Origin: CAVXNP01 sp963763305
Lineage (GTDB): Bacteria > Pseudomonadota > Gammaproteobacteria > Xanthomonadales > Rhodanobacteraceae
NCBI GenBank assembly: GCA_963763305.1
Contig: CAVXNP010000001.1
Location: 1,860,001 to 1,924,000 of the forward strand
Length of the DNA stretch: 64,000 bases
Reading direction: 5' to 3'
Numbering within the stretch: the first letter of the stretch is position 1; every line of letters starts with the position of its first letter. The notes under the pieces were generated by a model, which worked only from the letters and a program-made list of their open reading frames with translations, made no database searches and was not told the DNA's origin. Both the position numbers and the translations under genes were made by a program. Positions 53,516 through 61,741 of the stretch are shown here, one piece after another.

Positions 53516-53746
53516 ATGAGCATTTGGCATTTGATGATCCTGCTGCTGGTGGTGGTGGTGGTGTTCGGCACCGGCAAGCTGCGCAACGCCGGTTCCGACC
53601 TGGGCTCGGCCATCCGTGACTTCAAGAAGGGACTCAATCCCGAGGATGAAGCGCACAAGCCGGCCGAAAAGCTGCGCGCCGATCCGCCGCCTGCCGAGTC
53701 GGTCCACGCGACCCAAGAGCAGCGCGAGCCGACCGAGCCGAAGTAA
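53516..53746 (+). CDS. tatA: Twin-arginine translocase subunit TatA
   Basis: TatA oligomers form the translocation pore of the Tat system. The 76-residue protein has the N-terminal transmembrane helix (IWHLMILLLVVVVVFGTGKL), the hinge and an amphipathic helix (AGSDLGSAIRDFKKGL), then an acidic tail. The conserved FGxxKL is present. It begins the tatABC operon. Confidence 0.95.
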   Translation: MSIWHLMILLLVVVVVFGTGKLRNAGSDLGSAIRDFKKGLNPEDEAHKPAEKLRADPPPAESVHATQEQREPTEPK

Positions 53747-53761
53747 GCCAGGGCAGTACCG

Positions 53762-54262
53762 ATGATCGAGATCAGCTTCGGCAAGCTGCTGCTGCTTGCG
53801 CTGGTGGCGTTGATCGTGCTCGGGCCGGAGAAGCTGCCCGGCGCGGCGCGTACCGCCGGCGCGCTGCTGCGCCGGGTTCGCGGCGGCTGGGACAGCGTGC
53901 GCGCCGAGGTCGAGCGCGAGCTGGAACTGGAGGACATCCGTCGCACCGCGCGCGAAGCGGCGGCGCACGCGGAAAAGGCGCAGGCCGAACTGGACACCGC
54001 CGTGCGCGAAGTGCACAGCGCCAACGCCTCGCTCAACCGCACGGTGAGGCTGGAGGACGGCCGAGCCGCCGCGGCCGACCCGGACGCACAGTCGCCTGCC
54101 GCCGGAGAGGCATCCGGGCCGGCCGACGTGCAGGCATCGACCGATGCCGGGCCGGAGCGGGGCAGTCTGCCCTATCGCAACGACGCGCAAGACATGCACG
54201 GGCGCCCGCCGCCTGCCGCCGAACCCGCAGCACACAGGGAAGCCAGGCATGGCGACGTCTGA
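53762..54262 (+). CDS. tatB: Twin-arginine translocase subunit TatB
   Basis: TatB forms the Tat substrate receptor with TatC. The 166-residue protein has the short transmembrane helix with the conserved acidic and proline residues (MIEISFGKLLLLALVALIVLGPEKLP), a long amphipathic and coiled-coil helix (about residues 25-100) and a proline-rich, probably disordered tail. It starts 15 bases after tatA and overlaps tatC by 14 bases. Confidence 0.95.
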   Translation: MIEISFGKLLLLALVALIVLGPEKLPGAARTAGALLRRVRGGWDSVRAEVERELELEDIRRTAREAAAHAEKAQAELDTAVREVHSANASLNRTVRLEDGRAAAADPDAQSPAAGEASGPADVQASTDAGPERGSLPYRNDAQDMHGRPPPAAEPAAHREARHGDV

Positions 54263-54995
54263 ACCGGAAGTCGAGCAGCAGCAGGGCCTGTTCTCGCACC
54301 TGATCGAACTGCGCTCGCGGTTGCTCAAGGCGACCGTGACCGTGTTGCTGGTGCTGCTGGCGCTGGTCCCGATCGCCAACCGGCTGTATGCGGAGCTGGC
54401 CGCACCGCTGGTGGCGCGGCTGCCGCACGGGGCGCACCTGATCGCCACCGAGGTGGCCAGCCCGTTCGTCACCCCGCTCAAGCTGGCGTTCTATGCGGCG
54501 CTGTTCATCGGCATGCCGATGATCCTGTACCAGCTGTGGGCGTTCGTCAGCCCGGGCCTGTACCGACACGAGAAGCGCCTGGCGCGGCCGCTGCTGGTGG
54601 CCGCCCTGCTGCTGTTCTACCTCGGCTGTGCGTTTGCGTATTTCCTGGTGTTGCCGGCGGCGTTCCGTTTTCTCACCGCGGTCACCCCCGAAGGCGTGGA
54701 GATGATGACCGACATCACCCACTACCTGGATTTCGTGATGCTGATGTTCTTCGCCTTCGGCCTGTGCTTCGAGGTGCCGGTGGCGGTGGTGATCCTGGCC
54801 GCGATCGGCGTGGTCGATCTCCATCAGCTGCGCAGCGGCCGGCGCTACGCGATCGTCGGGGCATTCACCATTGCCGCCCTGATCACGCCGCCGGACATCA
54901 CCTCGATGATCATGCTGGGCATCCCCATGTGCCTGCTTTACGAGGTCGGCGTACTGGCGGTGCGCTGGCTGGTCAAGCCGGCGCCCGCCACCTGA
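54249..54995 (+). CDS. tatC: Twin-arginine translocase subunit TatC
   Basis: TatC recognises the twin-arginine signal. The 248-residue product has six transmembrane helices, the N-terminal FSHLIELRSRLLKA, the conserved FVSPGLYRHEKR and PAAFRFL, and the late GRRYAIVGAFTIAALITPPD. The ATG at 54249 is chosen because the family begins about 20 residues before the HLIELR motif. The last 101 bases of its coding sequence recur, with five changes, at 57588-57688 on the far side of the tyrosinase gene. Confidence 0.96.
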   Translation: MATSEPEVEQQQGLFSHLIELRSRLLKATVTVLLVLLALVPIANRLYAELAAPLVARLPHGAHLIATEVASPFVTPLKLAFYAALFIGMPMILYQLWAFVSPGLYRHEKRLARPLLVAALLLFYLGCAFAYFLVLPAAFRFLTAVTPEGVEMMTDITHYLDFVMLMFFAFGLCFEVPVAVVILAAIGVVDLHQLRSGRRYAIVGAFTIAALITPPDITSMIMLGIPMCLLYEVGVLAVRWLVKPAPAT

Positions 54996-55451
54996 CTGCG
55001 TAAAGCGAACACGTTAGTCAACGGAATGCGCGAAATGGGTGGCTTGCAGCCAAGGGTGGCGTGAGGTCGATGCCGGCGGTACAGGTTCAGCCGGCTCGGC
55101 AGGGCGCGCTGCCCCGGAGCGCTGAACGGAATGACCGGTAACAGCCCGTCGACGCGTTCCAGGCGCACGCCGGGGTCGGGTAATCGCGGACGGTCGGGAA
55201 GAGCACCCGACGGGCGGCGGCCGGCTGCCGGCACAGTGCCGACATGATTTGCCCACGTCGGCGGCCGGCCGCAGGTCGTGCCAGTCCGTGGGGCAATCCT
55301 GGCGGTAGGGTGCCCCGCCTCGCGGACCGAGGGGCGGCAAAGCGACGTGGTGGGCACCGACTGCCGACGCGCGCCTGCCATTGCCGCGGAAACGGACGCA
55401 AGGGGCGCCGCATTGCTGCGGCGCCGCCTGCGGGTGCGACGATATCGCCGA
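54996..55451. other. Noncoding stretch between tatC and the tyrosinase gene
   Basis: These 456 bases separate two genes that face each other tail-to-tail. I find no recognisable gene, terminator or repeat. The open frames on the minus strand are composition-driven and show no protein motifs. Confidence 0.5.
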
Positions 55452-56915
55452 TCAGGCCGCGGGGTCGGCTTCCATGCGGAACGCCTTGACGTGGATGACC
55501 CGGCCCTTGCCTGGCTTTTTGCGGCCGTCGACGCGGACGAACGACACGGTGATCCGGCTCAGGTCGGTCGGCCACGCGCGCTTGAGTGCCTCGGTGGCCG
55601 GGAAGATCATCTGGGAGTCGCCCTCGCCCGAGGGTGGCAAGTGGGCCATGCCGTGCATGCCCTTGCCCTTCATGGCTGCCGCCATTTCGGCAACGCTGAT
55701 CTCGAAGGGACCGACCATGCCGACCAGGAAGGTGCGTTCCTCGCCGGTGGCGACGCCTTGCGCCGGCAGGTTGACGAACACCTTGTAGAAGTAGCCGCCC
55801 TTCTTGCCCAGTCCGGTAACCCGGATACCGTCCAGCACCACGCGCACGGGTCCCTTCGGATGGGTCGAGGTGGCTGACGCGTCCGGAGCCTGGATCATGG
55901 CCGAACGCACGCTGTTTGCATCCTGTGGGTTGAGCGTGATCTCGATGCTCGTGGAGTTCTCGTCCAGGTGCAGCGGCTGCGACGACCCGAGCGGCAAGCT
56001 CTGCACCACCGCCGGCCTGGCCGTCGTCCGGGCCAGGCTGAAGGTCGAGCCGGCCGAAGCAATGCCCGCGGTGGTTGCGGTGGCGCCCGAAGCGCTTGGG
56101 TCGGGTGGCAACCCGGTGGGCATGGTCTCGTCGTCGTACTGGTAGTTCAGGTAAGAGCTGGTATCGATCGTCCAGGCCGTCGGCACGGCCTCTACCGCCC
56201 TGCCGCAATTGAGCGTTCCATCCCAGTAGCTGGCGCCCGATCTGGGCTGGTGCCGCCCGCCACCAGCCTTTACCCACGCCACCCACAAGCGGTCGATGTT
56301 GGCGTGGTGCACCCAGAACAGCGGGTCTCTGGGCGAATAGGCGACCCAGGCCATGATGCCGCCGATCAGGTTATGGACCGGATCGTGCGGGCGCTCCTCG
56401 GTGACCGCCTCGAACGAGTCGCTGCTGCCGTCGAACCGGGTGAAATGGCTCAGTGCGCTGTCGAATGGATCCATGCTCAGCGCCCCGTACACATCGGTGC
56501 CCGAGCGGCCGCTGTGGTACAGCGGCGAGCTGGGGTCCTCGAACTCGGCGGGAATGGACGGCTGGTTGTAGTAGTTCCAGTAGGGCAGTACCAGGTTCGG
56601 GTCGCCCGAGACCTGGCGCAGCGTCTCCTCGAAGCGGTACAGGAAACCGCGGTGCCAGGCCAGGAAGTACGGCTTGTTATGGGGGCACTGCCAACGGTGC
56701 ACGTTGGCCCAGTACTCCCAGGACGTCGGACTCTTGGTGTCGGGGTTCGCCTGCATCTGCTGGATGGCAGAGAGGTACGAAGCGTAGGTCGTGCCGAGGC
56801 AAAACTGGTCCCAGCTTTGCCGCACCCGAAGGTCCGCGGCAACCGCGAATTTCGGCAGCATGGGGATCAGTGCCACCGTGAGCGACGACTGCAGGAAGCG
56901 TCTCCTGGAAATCAT
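55452..56915 (-). CDS. Tat-signal tyrosinase / polyphenol oxidase-like copper enzyme
   Basis: This 487-residue type-3 copper oxidase hydroxylates or oxidises phenols. The signal is of twin-arginine type (ISRRRFLQSSLTVALIPML), so it should be exported folded, with copper. CuA ligands are His about 73 (NVHRW), 79 (CPHNK) and 88 (AWHRG); CuB ligands are His about 177 and 181 (RPHDPVHN) and one of the pair in FWVHHANIDRLW. The C-P-H triplet places a Cys two residues before the second CuA His, as in enzymes with a Cys-His thioether. The C-terminal domain (GYFYKVFVNLPAQ, FLVGMVGPFEIS) resembles the plant polyphenol oxidase tail. The ATG at 56915 has GGAGG eight bases upstream. Confidence 0.92.
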   Translation of the reverse strand: MISRRRFLQSSLTVALIPMLPKFAVAADLRVRQSWDQFCLGTTYASYLSAIQQMQANPDTKSPTSWEYWANVHRWQCPHNKPYFLAWHRGFLYRFEETLRQVSGDPNLVLPYWNYYNQPSIPAEFEDPSSPLYHSGRSGTDVYGALSMDPFDSALSHFTRFDGSSDSFEAVTEERPHDPVHNLIGGIMAWVAYSPRDPLFWVHHANIDRLWVAWVKAGGGRHQPRSGASYWDGTLNCGRAVEAVPTAWTIDTSSYLNYQYDDETMPTGLPPDPSASGATATTAGIASAGSTFSLARTTARPAVVQSLPLGSSQPLHLDENSTSIEITLNPQDANSVRSAMIQAPDASATSTHPKGPVRVVLDGIRVTGLGKKGGYFYKVFVNLPAQGVATGEERTFLVGMVGPFEISVAEMAAAMKGKGMHGMAHLPPSGEGDSQMIFPATEALKRAWPTDLSRITVSFVRVDGRKKPGKGRVIHVKAFRMEADPAA

Positions 56916-57587
56916 GAGGGAATCCTCCATTGAACGGCGAGCTCGCGAGACGCCCTTGGCCGGCAACCAGGCCAGCTGTTGGTATGCGAGGGCTCACCGA
57001 CACGTTGTGGTATTTGAGGGTTGACTGGCGCGCGAACAGAAGTGTCGATCGGGCTTCGGGCGACGTCGTTCGCGCGGTCGCTTGCCCCGGCATCCTGCCC
57101 CGGCGTCCGTTCCGCACTCCCTTTTTCCCCGGTCCCAATCTGTTGCAGACGCCAGTAAAGCGCGGGCCGGGTCAATGCGCGGTAAAATCCGGAGCCCCGG
57201 AGGTCCCTGAAGCCGGCACTGCCGCTGGATCGCCGCCTTAAAAGGTCGGGCCGGTCCAGGGCTCACACGGATTCCGGCGCGGCAACCGTGTCGCCAATGC
57301 GGGCTTCGCCCTCTCGTAAATCAGCGAGCCGCAGCCGAAGACCACAGCTCAACCGCGCCGGCGAAATGGCACATGCCCGGTGGGACGGTCATGACAGTCG
57401 CGGGATATGCGGTGGCTGCGCGACCGGTCGGGGGCCGGCCAGCCAGCGTGCTGGACGAACGCTCAGACCACGAGTCCGGCGGCCGCTGCGCGTTGATGCG
57501 CGAGATCACCGGTCGCCAGGTCGTGCGTCCGCTTTGGCCGCCAGCCTGGTCCAGCCCCGGTCACGGAGAAGCTGTTGGGGCGGCGCT
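56916..57587. other. Region upstream of the tyrosinase gene
   Basis: These 672 bases hold the tyrosinase promoter region (around 56935-57060, locally less GC-rich) and otherwise no recognisable gene. A plus-strand open frame starting at 57373 runs through the tatC remnant but has no protein-like features before it and is not called. Confidence 0.5.
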
Positions 57588-57688
57588 GATCACGCCGCCG
57601 GACATCACCTCGGTGATCATGCCGGGCATCCCCATGTGCCTGCTTTACGAGGCCGGCGTGCTGGCGGTGCGGTGGCTGGTCAAGCCGG
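57588..57688 (+). pseudogene. Remnant of the tatC 3' end
   Basis: 101 bases match tatC positions 54881-54981 with five differences (about 95% identity), on the same strand. They encode a near-copy of the last TatC helix (ITPPDITSVIMPGIPMCLLY ...). Three of the five changes alter the protein. No start or upstream part of tatC is present, so this is a non-functional fragment. It places homologous tatC sequence on both sides of the tyrosinase segment. Confidence 0.9.
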
Positions 57689-57729
57689 TCGGCGACCGAC
57701 ACCGACCTGATCGTACGCGGTCCGGTAAT

Positions 57730-58357
57730 TCAGGGTGTGGGCGGTCGGCATCGCGCGCGGCGGCGACGTCGCCACCACAGCGCCAGCGCGATGGCCAACG
57801 CCGCGCCGCCCAGCAGCCACAGCCCGCCCTGGCCGCGGCGAATCCACAGCAGCAACCAGTCGCGATGGTTGGCGCCCGGCATAGCCGAGATAGACCCAGG
57901 CCGGCACGCTGATCAGCGCGGCGGCACCGTCGAGCAACAGGAACCGCAGGAAAGACACGCGCTGGGTCGAACCGGCGGTGATGTACACCGCGGTGCGCAT
58001 GCCGGGCAGGAAGCGGGCAACGAACATCAGCCGGTTGCCGTAGCGGTCGAAGCCGCATTGCACCCGTGCAAAGCGCTCCGGCGGCAGCAGCCAGGCGAAC
58101 AGGCGCCACTTGAGCAGGCGTGACCCGTAGTGGCGGCCGAGCAGGAACATGCCGGCATCGCCCACCAGCACCCCGGTCAGGGTCACCGCCATCATCGCGT
58201 GCAGGTTGGCGTGGCCGAGCCCGGCGATGACGCCGCCGGCAACCAGGGTGATGTCTTCGGGCAGCGGCACGCCGGCACCACACAGCAGCAGCGCCACGAA
58301 AACCGGAAGATAACCATGCTCGGCAAACAGGCCGATCAGCCGTTCAAGCAACTCCAT
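57730..58357 (-). CDS. DedA-family membrane protein, frameshifted near its end
   Basis: DedA proteins are polytopic inner-membrane transporters, some of which recycle lipid carriers. Visible are GAGVPLPEDITLVAGG, GDAGMFLLGRHYG, FDRYGNRLMFVARFLPGMRT and AGSTQRVSFLRFLLLDGAAA, all family hallmarks. After GYAG the frame is lost. One extra base in the CCC run at 57875-57877 is the likely cause, because the alternative frame continues as ANHRDWLLLWIRRGQGGLW, a transmembrane helix, and a basic tail ending at 57730. The corrected product is 208 residues. It lies directly downstream of dnaG. Confidence 0.85.
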
Positions 58358-58417
58358 CGGGCTCCCCGGTGTGCGCCCCGATGGCGGGTCTGTGCCGCGC
58401 GGGGTGGTCCAGTCCGA

Positions 58418-60185
58418 TCATGGGGTGCTGCCGGCCGGCAGGTGGCGTGCCGCCAGCAGGACGCGCAGTTCGGCTTTCTCCGCCGGCTCCAGCGTGCCGT
58501 CGCGGTGTTTCGCGGTCAGCTCGGCACGGCGCAATGAGGTGGCCTGCTCATCCATGCGCGCCAGCGCGTCGAAGAACTCCACCCGCTGGATCTCCGGCTC
58601 GCCCACCGTGGCGGTGGCCATCAGCTTCTGCAGCGCGGCGTATTCCGGGCGTTCGGCAAAATGCTCCACCAGCGTGGCCGGCCGGATACCCGGTCGCGCG
58701 CGTGCCAGGTCGAGCAGTTCGGCCAGCAGGGCGACACCGGGTTTGTCCAGGCGCAGGAAGCGGTAGGGCTGCTCCACCTGCTCGGCCATCGCCGGCTGTG
58801 CCAGCAGCAGCGCGATGGCGCTGCGCACCAGCGAGCGCTGGACCGCCACCGGCCGATGCACCGCACGCCGTGCCGCCGGGTCCGGCTGCACCAATGCACG
58901 CGCGCCGCTGCGCCTTTCCAGCTCCTGCGCCATCAGATCGCGGAACGCGCCATCGGGCAGCTTGCCGATCAGCGGTCGCGCGCGTTCGGCCAGCCGCGCG
59001 CGGCCGTCCAGGCTGGCCATGTCCACCTCGTGCGACAACTCGTTGAAGAAGTAGTCCGACAGCGGCGTGGCTTCCTTGATCCGCTTCTCGAAGCCCTCGC
59101 GGCCTTCCTTGCGTACCAGCGAATCGGGATCCTCGCCATCGGGCAGGAACAGGAAGTAGGCCTGGCGGCCGTCGCGCAGGCGCGGCAGTGCCGATTCCAG
59201 CGCCTTCCACGCCGCCGCGCGGCCGGCGCGATCGCCATCGAAGCAGAACACCACGTCGGGGGCGGCGCGGAACAGCACCTCGGTGTGCTCCGGCGTGGTC
59301 GCCGTGCCCAGCGTGGCCACCGCGATCGGCAGGCCGGCCTGGTGCAGCGCGATCACGTCCATGTAGCCCTCGACCACCACGATGCGCGGCAGCGACGGGT
59401 TGGCTTGTTTCACCTGCCACAACGCGAACAGCTCGCGACCCTTGTGGAACAGCGGCGTTTCCGGCGAGTTGAGGTATTTCGGCCCGGGGCTTCGGCCATC
59501 GGCGCCAGCCGCCGCGTCCGAGCTGGCGATGATCCGGCCACCAAACGCGATCACCCGGCCGCGCCGGTCCAGGATCGGGAACATCAGCCGTTCGCGGAAG
59601 CGATCGTATTTGTTGCCGCGCTCGTTGCTGGCGACCATGCCCGCCTCATCGAGCAACGCGCGTCGGCGCTCGCTGGTGCCCAGGGCCTTGAGCACGCCAT
59701 CGAAACCGGCCGGCGCCCAGCCCAGCCGGAAGCGCTCGATGGTCGGCGCATCCAGGCCACGCTTGCGGCAGTAGGCCTGCGCCTCGCGCGCTGCCGGGAA
59801 GTTCGGCCTGGTACCACTGTGCGGCCGCGTCCAGCAGTGCGTACAGGTCGGTCTTGTCCTCGCGCGGCGCCGCTTCGGCACCGCCTTCGCGCGGCACCTT
59901 CAGGCCCACGCCCTGGGCCAGTTCCTCGACCGCGTCGGGAAATTCCAGCCGCTCGTAGTCCATCAGGAACTTCACCGCGCTGCCGTGCGCGCCGCAGCCG
60001 AAGCAGTGGAAGAACTGCTTGGCCGGGCTGACGTAGAACGAGGGCGTGCGCTCGTTGTGGAACGGGCAGCAGGCGGTCCATTCGCGCCCTGCCTTCTTCA
60101 ACGGCACGCGCCGCTCGATCACGTCGACGATGTCGACGCGGGCAAGCAGTTCATCGATGAAGCTGTCGGGGATGCGGCCGCGCAT
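58418..60185 (-). CDS. dnaG: DNA primase DnaG, frameshifted in this sequence
   Basis: DnaG makes the RNA primers for DNA replication and is essential. The N-terminal zinc finger (CCPFHNERTPSF ... FFHCFGCGAHG) and RNA polymerase domain start at 60185 (MRGRIPDSFIDELLARVDIV). TOPRIM motifs are present downstream (VVVEGYMDVIAL, FCFDGDRAGRAAA), then a DnaB-binding C-terminal domain. The frame breaks at a GGG run at 59795-59797: QAELP in one frame continues as AAREAQAYCRKRGLDAPTIE in another. Removing one base gives 588 residues, the usual length. Since the cell needs dnaG, a sequence error is the likeliest cause. Confidence 0.92.
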
Positions 60186-60431
60186 AGGCCGCTAGTGTAC
60201 TGCCTGGATGCCGGCCGACTGCCTCGCCAGACGCGCCCCGAGCGTGGCTGTCAACGGCGGTCGGCGGCGATCGCCGGGGCCGTTCGGTGTGAGCGCAGGC
60301 GAGCGCGATTGGGCTGGCTGGGCTGGCTGCGCCGGGACCGCAACCATGCCGGGCGGCCGATGCGCCACATAGCGCTTCCCTCGCCGGGGAGACGCCGCCG
60401 GAGCGGTCGCGCACGACCGCTCCGGCGTTGT

Positions 60432-60602
60432 TCAGAACAAGTGGAAGACCCCGATCACCGCCAGCAACGCCAGCAGGAACAGGATGATGAAAATGGCGAA
60501 CAACACCTTGGCGATCGTCGCGGCAATGCCGGACAGCGTGCCGAAGCCCAGCCAGCCGGCGACCAGCGAGACGATGGCTAGGATGATGGCCCAAGTGAGC
60601 AT
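60432..60602 (-). CDS. DUF1328 small membrane protein
   Basis: This 56-residue protein consists of two hydrophobic helices (MLTWAIILAIVSLVAGWLGF and IAATIAKVLFAIFIILFLLA). This is the DUF1328/YtjA family, widespread small membrane proteins of unknown function. The ATG at 60602 has GGAGAA at a normal distance on its strand. It sits between yqeY and dnaG in the same direction, an unusual place for it. Confidence 0.85.
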   Translation of the reverse strand: MLTWAIILAIVSLVAGWLGFGTLSGIAATIAKVLFAIFIILFLLALLAVIGVFHLF

Positions 60603-60810
60603 ATGTGCTTCTCCTGCAGCGGGTGGGTCCTGGTGCATGCCCCGGACGGGCGCGCGCACCCACCTGTTTTAGCCATCGAGCTGTGAACGTCACGCATCGC
60701 GCTGTGGCAGGTTGGCCGACAAGACACGCAACCCCCCCCCGGGCCGGCGACGGCCAGGGGGTGACTGCGGAGCTGGCGTGTGGCCGTGAAGGCGGGCCGG
60801 TGCTGCCGGA

Positions 60811-61257
60811 TCAGCCGGCCAGGCGCGCCTTGATGCGTGCCGACACCTGCGCCATGTCGGCGCGACCGGCAGCCTTGTCCTTGGCGGCGGCCATCACCTT
60901 GCCCATGTCGCGCGGTGAAGTGGCGCCGGTCTGGGCGATGGCCTCGGCCACCAGTGCGTCCAGTTCGCTGTCATCGAGCTTGGTGGGCAGGTAGGTGTCG
61001 ATCACCGCCATCTCGGCGCGCTCGATCGCGGCCAGGTCCTCGCGGCCGGCGGCCTCGAACTGACTGACCGAGTCGCGTCGCTGCTTGAGCATCTTTTCCA
61101 GCACGGCCAGCACCTGGGCGTCGTCCATCTCGATGCGCTCGTCCACTTCGCGCTGCTTGATCGCCGCCAGCATCAGGCGGATCACCGCCAGGCGTTCCTT
61201 CTCGCCGCCGCGCATGGCGGTCTTCATGTCGTCGACAAGTTGCTGTTTGAGGCTCAT
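60811..61257 (-). CDS. yqeY: YqeY/GatB-domain protein
   Basis: This 148-residue helical protein has the YqeY domain: MSLKQQLVDDMKTAMRGGEK, ERLAVIRLMLAAIKQREVD, then ERAEMAVIDTYLPTKL and ATSPRDMGKVMAA. The fold is shared with the tail of the GatB amidotransferase subunit and may contact tRNA; the cellular role is not established. It is commonly found between rpsU and dnaG, as here. Confidence 0.92.
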   Translation of the reverse strand: MSLKQQLVDDMKTAMRGGEKERLAVIRLMLAAIKQREVDERIEMDDAQVLAVLEKMLKQRRDSVSQFEAAGREDLAAIERAEMAVIDTYLPTKLDDSELDALVAEAIAQTGATSPRDMGKVMAAAKDKAAGRADMAQVSARIKARLAG

Positions 61258-61281
61258 GGCGATTCTCCGGAAAAGCACAAA

Positions 61282-61310
61282 GCCGGCGTTGTCGCGAGGA
61301 CAACACCGGC
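61282..61310 (-). terminator. Hairpin between rpsU and yqeY (possible attenuator)
   Basis: On the minus strand GCCGGTGTTGTC pairs with GACAACGCCGGC around a short CTCGC loop, and a T-rich tract (TTTGTGCTTTT) follows. It lies about 107 bases after the rpsU stop and 25 before the yqeY ATG. It would let ribosomal protein S21 be made in excess over the downstream genes. Confidence 0.55.
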
Positions 61311-61416
61311 CTGTGGAACGGATGCGCAGCGGCTGCGAGGGACCGCGCCAGCTGCGATTGCGATCACCGCCGCGCTGGTGAGCTGCGGCGGTCGGCTGCC
61401 CGAAGGGCAGGGCCGA

Positions 61417-61632
61417 TCAGTACATCCGGGTCTTGCGCGAAACGTCGCGCGAGAGACGGCGCAGGTGGCGCTTCACCGCGGCGGCGCGCTTGCGCTTGCG
61501 CTCCTGGGTCGGCTTTTCGTAGAACTCGCGCTTGCGCGTTTCGGCCAGGACGCCGGCCTTTTCGCAGGTACGCTTGAAACGGCGCAGGGCAAGCTCGAAC
61601 GGCTCGTTCTCGCGAACTTTTACGCTGGGCAT
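61417..61632 (-). CDS. rpsU: 30S ribosomal protein S21
   Basis: This 71-residue basic protein is S21: MPSVKVRENEPFELALRRFK, RTCEKAGVLAETRKREFYEK and a C-terminal arginine/lysine-rich helix. Its length is exactly as usual. GGAG precedes the ATG at 61632. It is the first gene of the rpsU-yqeY-dnaG row and divergent from tsaD. Confidence 0.97.
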   Translation of the reverse strand: MPSVKVRENEPFELALRRFKRTCEKAGVLAETRKREFYEKPTQERKRKRAAAVKRHLRRLSRDVSRKTRMY

Positions 61633-61673
61633 GAAGACTCCGAGTGGTAGACTGGCCCGCACATACGAGCCTG

Positions 61674-61702
61674 TTGAAATAGGGCGAGCCGCGAAGTATA
61701 GC
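61674..61702 (+). promoter_or_regulatory. Sigma-70-type promoter of tsaD
   Basis: TTGAAA (61674-61679) and TATAGC (61697-61702) are separated by 17 bases. Transcription would start near 61710, which bears on the choice of the tsaD start codon. Confidence 0.5.
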
Positions 61703-61741
61703 GTGGATACGAACGAATTTTCAAAGCCCCTGAATCGGCCC

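Noticed and set aside
57373..57912. Plus-strand frame covering the tatC remnant
   Set aside because: Only the 101-bp tatC-derived part looks like protein. The rest has no motifs and runs antisense into dedA.
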